A stretch of 64,000 nucleotides of DNA, taken from positions 30,933,246 to 30,997,245 of the forward strand of contig NC_077241.1 in NCBI RefSeq assembly GCF_947179165.1, in the 5' to 3' direction. The translations under genes and the position numbers were made by a program. Source of the DNA: Solanum dulcamara. Taxonomy: Eukaryota; Streptophyta; Magnoliopsida; Solanales; Solanaceae. This document shows positions 58,700 through 64,000 of the stretch, in pieces (position 1 is the stretch's first letter; each line of letters begins with the position of its first letter). Below the pieces are notes generated by a model, which saw nothing but the letters and a program-made list of their open reading frames with translations, made no database searches and was not told where the DNA came from.

Positions 58700-61600
58700 T
58701 GGCACACCCCACATCTTTGAACTCAGAAGGTTTCTTAAGTTACTTAGAAGCTAGTATGTGATCCACTTAAGTTACGACTCTATTGAACGACTTGAAGGAA
58801 GGGAGAATGTGATACCCCATAGTAGAGAAGGTTGGAGATGAAGTCATAAGAATCCGGAAGGAATTGGAGGCCAAGAAATGAGTCGTAGGACTCGATTTAC
58901 CTACGTAAGATACTAACTTGGAAGTTTTTCCTATTTAAGCTATTGGAGTACGTACCAATCTTGCGTAGCATGGGTTACATAGGCTCTTAAAATAAGATGA
59001 GATTACGAACCTACGAGAGGGAGCAAAAACTAGTTTCCGAACTTACGAAAGTGAAGCAAGCAGGTAACAGGCAACCACCTCAAGCAAGTAGGTGACAAGC
59101 AAGCAGGTGACTCACCTACCTGCTTGGGGGGTGGACCCTGCTACCACGTGGCGGCGCGTGATAGACCGCATGAGCCTAGGTGGCGTCCTAGGGGGCTGCC
59201 ACGTGTCACCCTAAGGGGCTTCCATGTGGCACCTTATAAAAAGGTGGATATATACATATTAATGACTCTTAAGTCATTTAGATTCAAAATATCAGCCAAA
59301 GAATAGAGAAAAAAAGGTGAGAGAAGAGGCAGCCATGGTTGGAGAAGTTTAAGGTAATTTCCTTGATTTTTCTTCCGTGAATTAATTAGATACGGTGTTC
59401 CTCAAGCCCGTGGAGATGTATATATGTATATATATGTATATTATGATGACTAAAAAGTCATTTCTTCAGTTGTACACTTGGAAAAAATTGGACAGAAACG
59501 TGAGAGGAAGAAGAGAGGAGGGCTACGGCCTAGGGGCTGCCAAGGTACGCCTCCAAGCTTCGCTCCGTAAATAAATTATCTAAGGTATACTTCAATGAAT
59601 TTAGGGTTCTAATAACATAAATTTACTGCTAGGGGCAGCGAGGAAGTCTCACAAACAGCCCGCTCAATTTCAGCGCGTTTGAAGAAGTTCTGAGTTGCGA
59701 TTTGACAATTTTGGCCAATTTCGGGTAAGGTAAGGCTTCTCCTTTAAATTTGGAATTTATGGTGTTATTATAGGGTGTATTAAAAACCTTGTGGGATGAT
59801 GGAAGTTGTGGAAAAGTCGTAAAAAGTTTGACATTCGGAATAAACTAAATTGAAGTCGCTATAGTTGAATTGTTGTCGAAATAAAGTGTTGTTCATGTGA
59901 GGTGTTGCTGCAGGGGTGTGGATTGTGGTTGCAGGGTCTAAATAGGTTATAAATGAGGTGTGGGAGCTTCTGTTTTCATCCATACTACCCCCTCTTCGTA
60001 CGGTTAAAGGTTTTGCCAAATGGAAATTAGAAACCCTATTTTGATATCGTATTTCTGGAACAAGTCGTTCGGAGTTTATGTTGTATATTGTCGATGTGAA
60101 TTGTTGCAGGTTGTTGTTGTTGGTTGGATGTAGGTCTTAGGGAACTAATTGTAAATTTGTATAGGGCAAATTATAGGGGAGGTGCTGCCCAATTTTCGTT
60201 AACGCCTTAACAAACTAAAGAACTAGACGAGGAAACGACTAAGGAAATAGATTCCATGAATACTAAGGTGTAACCTAAGATAGTGGAAAGCTAAGAGTAT
60301 TTGATATTCGTATTAATTTCATTTTGAATAGGTTTAGAGGATGACAAAATGAGCAGGATAAAGGGTAACTCCCAAGAGGTAAGTAAAGCTTTCTCGTGGC
60401 ATGTTTTGGTATAAGCACGTATAGTTATCTTTCTTTCCTTTTGGAAAGTCTTAGCCTTAAGTGAATTGTATGTGGAATGTGGAAATAATTCCATTCCCAA
60501 AACTCTAGGTACGCCCCATAATCCCTAACTGTAGTTAAGTGTTGACACCCCTACAAGGATTGAGTATTGCCTGTTAAGGCTTCTACGTGCTAAAAAGTAG
60601 TGTATGGGAAACTATCTTTCCCTTCTCTTGATATGTATTTGGTACGAAGGTGAAATTGGAATGCCATAATGGCTCACTGAGCCCCATAATGGGCTGGATA
60701 TGAAATATGTGTATGAAGGTCATCTGAAAGAAAGTACAGACTACATAGAGCTTATTCTCTTTCTTCTCTTGGGCATGTCTCTGTTTAGCTGTAAGTTAAG
60801 TGTAATCTAAACTCCGGGGTAACTCCATTCTTAAATATTTCTTATTTGCTTTTGAACATCGAACTTTGATAGTGGTTGATTATTTCCCTGGAAACTTGTA
60901 TATATTAAGGAAGGACCAAATGTACAGGCTCCAAGTCTTAAAGACTATACGAGATTAAGTGTTTTTGATCCCATAAATGATTTGGCCCTACGTTAATACA
61001 TGTCTAGGTTCCCGAGATTACTTTTGAGACAGCCCATAATGGTATTTAGAGGACACTCGAGATGACTACACCGTTACTCGCATCCTCAAACAAAAACTTA
61101 ACTTTTTAATTTGGTCGAGTCTCTGATAATGATTTAAATTTCATATAGTTACTAACGACTCTACTCGTGTATACTATAAAACTTCTTTCACCGAGTCCCG
61201 GGCTGGGTACGTTGTCATGCACAATTCACTGCATTATTCATCGAGCCCCTCACTAGAGGGCCGGGTACGTATGTATATATATGATGATGTGTTGTAATAA
61301 GGTGGTGATAGCGTCGGGCCTATGATGGTCCTACAGATGTAATTCACCGGACCCCTGAAAGGGCCGGCTATATTGTATAAATTGAGCATGCATGCTTTTC
61401 TGATTCACAGAGTACAGGTACATGTCTTCGATTTGATAATTTGTTCCCCTGCTTCTCTATTTCTAATATACATCCAGTGTATTATGTGACATTTTACATA
61501 CTCAGTACATATGTCGTACTGACCCCCTTTCTCGGGGGGCTGCGTTCATGCCCGCAGGTACAGATACAGATTTTGGGAGTCCGTCAGCTTAGGATTCCAT

Positions 61601-62024
61601 GCAGCTCAGCTGGAAGAGGCTCCATTGTATCAGGGCCTAGTTTTTGATACTGTCCACTGATGTATAAAATTGTTTTGTCCATTCGGGGATACGGCAGGGG
61701 CTCTATCCCGCCATATGTTGTCATCAATATTTTTAGAAGTCTGCAGACATGTATATGTGGGTTGTGTATGTCAGTTTGATTCAGCTGGGTCTACATGATA
61801 TATGATATATGTTATTATGTTATGGCAGTTATGTTGGCTTGCATGCCCTGTCATGTTGTGATACAAACGAAAAGGGCTACAGATTTATGAAAATGTTATC
61901 GCATAGTGGGGCTTTGTTACATGATATTGTTTATTTACAGTTCAATGTGACCACAGCTGATAGATATGTATACATGAGGTCCAGGTCAGACCCCAGTCGC
62001 GGCTTACGGGGTTGGGTCGTGACA
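58700..62024 (+). mobile_element. 5' LTR of element F (B family, 3.3 kb)
   Basis: Starts TGGCACACCCCACATC and ends GGGTCGTGACA before a perfect PBS. The five bases before it (TTAAG, 58695-58699) should recur after its 3' LTR beyond the window. U3 has one hairpin unit (59101-59125), CACGTG at 59145 and 59200, and TATAAA at 59235-59240. It inserted into G. Confidence 0.88.
59143..59240 (+). promoter_or_regulatory. Two G-boxes and TATA box of the F LTR
   Basis: ACCACGTGGC at 59143-59152, GCCACGTGTC at 59198-59207, a decayed CCATGTGGCACC at 59222, then TATAAA at 59235-59240. The second matches the ACGTGTC form of ABA-response elements; the link to stress control is inference. Confidence 0.65.
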
Positions 62025-62028
62025 GAAG

Positions 62029-62040
62029 TGGTATCAGAGC
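62029..62040 (+). promoter_or_regulatory. Primer-binding site of element F
   Basis: TGGTATCAGAGC, a perfect form of the Met-tRNA complement, four bases after the LTR. Confidence 0.9.
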
Positions 62041-64000
62041 AGTTCGTCCTTGGATTGTCTGCAGACCGGGTCTAGTAGAGTCTTGGTTATCGATATGTTG
62101 CGCGCCACATCTATAAACAGGAAGCTATAGGACATTTAGGATGTTACCTTTCTTCTACATCTGAGATCGTGCTATAGATCCGAGTCATAGGAAAATTCCT
62201 TATACTAACCTTGGATCTTAACAGAAGAAAGTAATTGACGACATGGAAAGTTATGAAGCATGCAGGTAAGTAAAGTAAAGTAAAGCCACGGAAGATATCC
62301 GTCGGGTAAGGTATTGAAAAAATAAAGTTGAAACTTAAAAGGAAAGCAGACAGAAAGTGCAACAGAGGCAGTTTGTATTGGGACATATGAGGTAAGCCCA
62401 GTATTTTTATATTATTGTCGATGTTAAAAGCCCTGTGTGGCTGCGATATGAGATGACATTGAAAGCCCTGTACGGCTGTGATATGATATGTATATATATA
62501 TATATGTTGGCCCTGTGAGGCATTGTTGGTATTTTCTGTATGCAGGTTTTGGGATAAGTAAAAAATGTAGAGGAAACTCTGCCGAAATTTTCCTAGGACA
62601 AGGAAAAGGAAATGAAGCATAGATTTTTGAGATGTCCGAGAAATTGATACCAAATACCCCTACTGTGTTTAACTAAAGTTGTAAGATGTATCCTTCAGGT
62701 CGTCGACAAGGGGCACCTTTTTTACCTGAAGAATTTTATTTCGGATGAACAAAAGCTTATTTAAGTAGTAAAGTTCAGATTACGGTAACTCCAGCCGTAT
62801 TTGTATTGTAGGAATATAAACAAAGGGCTCAGAATGAAGGATAGGATGTCCCGCGAATGAGTTTCACTCTTTTGAAAAAAATATACCAAGCCTTCAACTC
62901 CTAATTGTAAATTAGACGAGTTGTTCATAACTCGAGGATAAACTCAAAAGGAGACCAGGTAGGTCAAGTACTAAAAGAAGTACTGTGATGTTTAAGAGGC
63001 TTCGATTTCTTCCAACAATGATTGGGAAATGATTTATGATATCCGTTTATTGTTCTCCACCGACTAATTGGGGAAATAGCTTCGAACAGAAGCACCATAA
63101 AGAGTTGTTAGGAACTGAATGCGAATATGTATTAAAAGGGGGATATGTAAGTATGAATTGAACAGTGTGATACGAGTATGCAGGGATAAAATGGAACCAC
63201 TAGTCAGACGCACATAGTACGCATTGACTAAGTTAACGGCCTGTGTTGAGAACGCAGTAACAACATGGGGCTTACGATACAAAACAATAACGCATGTACA
63301 CAACGTCGCCCCAAAAATAGTGGAACTCTTAAGGGACAAGGATGGAAAACTTAAGGAACAAATGACGCAACTTTTATTCGCCCCAAGAAGCAAAGGATAT
63401 AGGTTGGGACAAAACCACTACTTCGAGAAAACCTGGAATAGTTGTCGTCAGAATGCTAGCACTACCTAATGGAAATTGGAACGACTACAAGTACAAACAG
63501 AGGAAAGTACGAGTACCCTCTAAAGGGGGGAAGTTAATGAGAAAATGGAAAAGTAAGGTGAAGGCAATCGAGATGGGAATATATTTGAGAGGGATGTCTA
63601 AACTTCAATAACATGTCTGGCCGAACTAAGTTAGAAAGGTCCGGAAGCCGCTAATAATTGGATAGAAGCCAAAATGCTACATAAGGCAGCGATAAGAAGT
63701 TGTGACGAGACCTTGAACAACATAACCCTAGAAGGTGGCTGCGTATAGAAACAAAAGAGTGTAACCATGAAAGGATATCAAATAATTCAAGAGACACTAC
63801 AAAGGAGAATGACAGCATGCTAGACCAAAAGCCAAAACGTTGGTCATAGAGTTAGTCGCAAATGATATTGCGAAAGATAAATAACCAAAGGAAAAGGAAT
63901 AGAAAGCCTCCTGTGGTAGTAAATGAGGAGAACAGAAAGTGAATGGAGGATAGTGGAGCTAAAGGTCTACGTCGACACTGGATGCAAGATAACAGACGAA
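62041..64000 (+). mobile_element. Interior of element F, non-coding as far as seen
   Basis: Leader and interior colinear with element B: ATAAACAGGAAGCTATAGGA near 62111 (11093 in B), the GGCCCTGTGAGGCATTGTTGG region near 62509 (11470), and GGATATAGGTTGGGACAAAA near 63396. It shows a doubled GCCCTGT(G/A)(T/C)GGCTG(C/T)GATATGA word (62430 and 62469), a (TA)n run at 62491-62504 and GTAAA repeats at 62269-62285. No gag signature appears in 1.9 kb after the PBS. The longest plus frame (63224-63469, 81 codons) has no family signature and no intact counterpart in B. Confidence 0.72.

Overview
This is a plant nuclear window with no host gene that I can support. It is almost entirely nested, decayed retrotransposons. 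The organism is most likely a Solanaceae species, and the region looks like pericentromeric or other gene-poor heterochromatin. Three things point there: a 5'-truncated SINE resembling the tobacco TS family (about 39448-39575), several long-LTR Ty3/gypsy elements with a chromodomain-type C-terminus and a Met-tRNA-type primer-binding site, and a Tat/Ogre-like remnant with minisatellites in its 3' untranslated part. I name families by LTR type: C (starts TGTAAGACC-like, U3 rich in GACTCGTA-type motifs), C' (a relative whose U3 is rich in CACGGNCCGTGG), E (starts TGTAATGACC) and B (starts TGTTA(T/C)(A/G)CCCC, LTR 3.2-3.4 kb).

Layout. 1-7640: Ty3/gypsy element A on the minus strand (LTR 1-1947, INT, RNase H, RT, PR), split by a 5'-truncated LINE at 5271-7370 with a perfect 12-bp target duplication. 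7641-16851: element B on the plus strand, two long LTRs around a mostly non-coding interior that keeps only an integrase tail. 16852-17846: a minus C'-LTR piece. 17847-32399: a plus-strand tandem of chromovirus parts, interior-LTR-interior-LTR, in which both LTRs carry the same 0.63-kb passenger insert with TG...CA ends. 32400-42108: Tat/Ogre-like 3' region (two minisatellites, polypurine tract) and its LTR, split by an E-family solo LTR (itself holding a 1.06-kb terminal-inverted-repeat element) and by a C'-family solo LTR holding the SINE. 42308-52030: rearranged E-family LTR pieces in both orientations with a 2.6-kb tandem duplication. 52030-58699: minus B-family element G, split by a perfect B-family solo LTR (53663-56847, duplication TAGGT). 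58700-64000: element F, a B-family copy with complete 5' LTR and PBS whose interior runs off the window.

Nothing here forms a working pathway. Every pol reading frame is broken by stops, frameshifts or deletions. What remains informative is the structure: nesting order, target duplications, shared passengers, U3 palindrome clusters with G-box motifs, and two B-family copies sharing the same non-coding interior, which suggests a non-autonomous lineage. Family names rest on motif recognition by eye; no alignment or database search was run.
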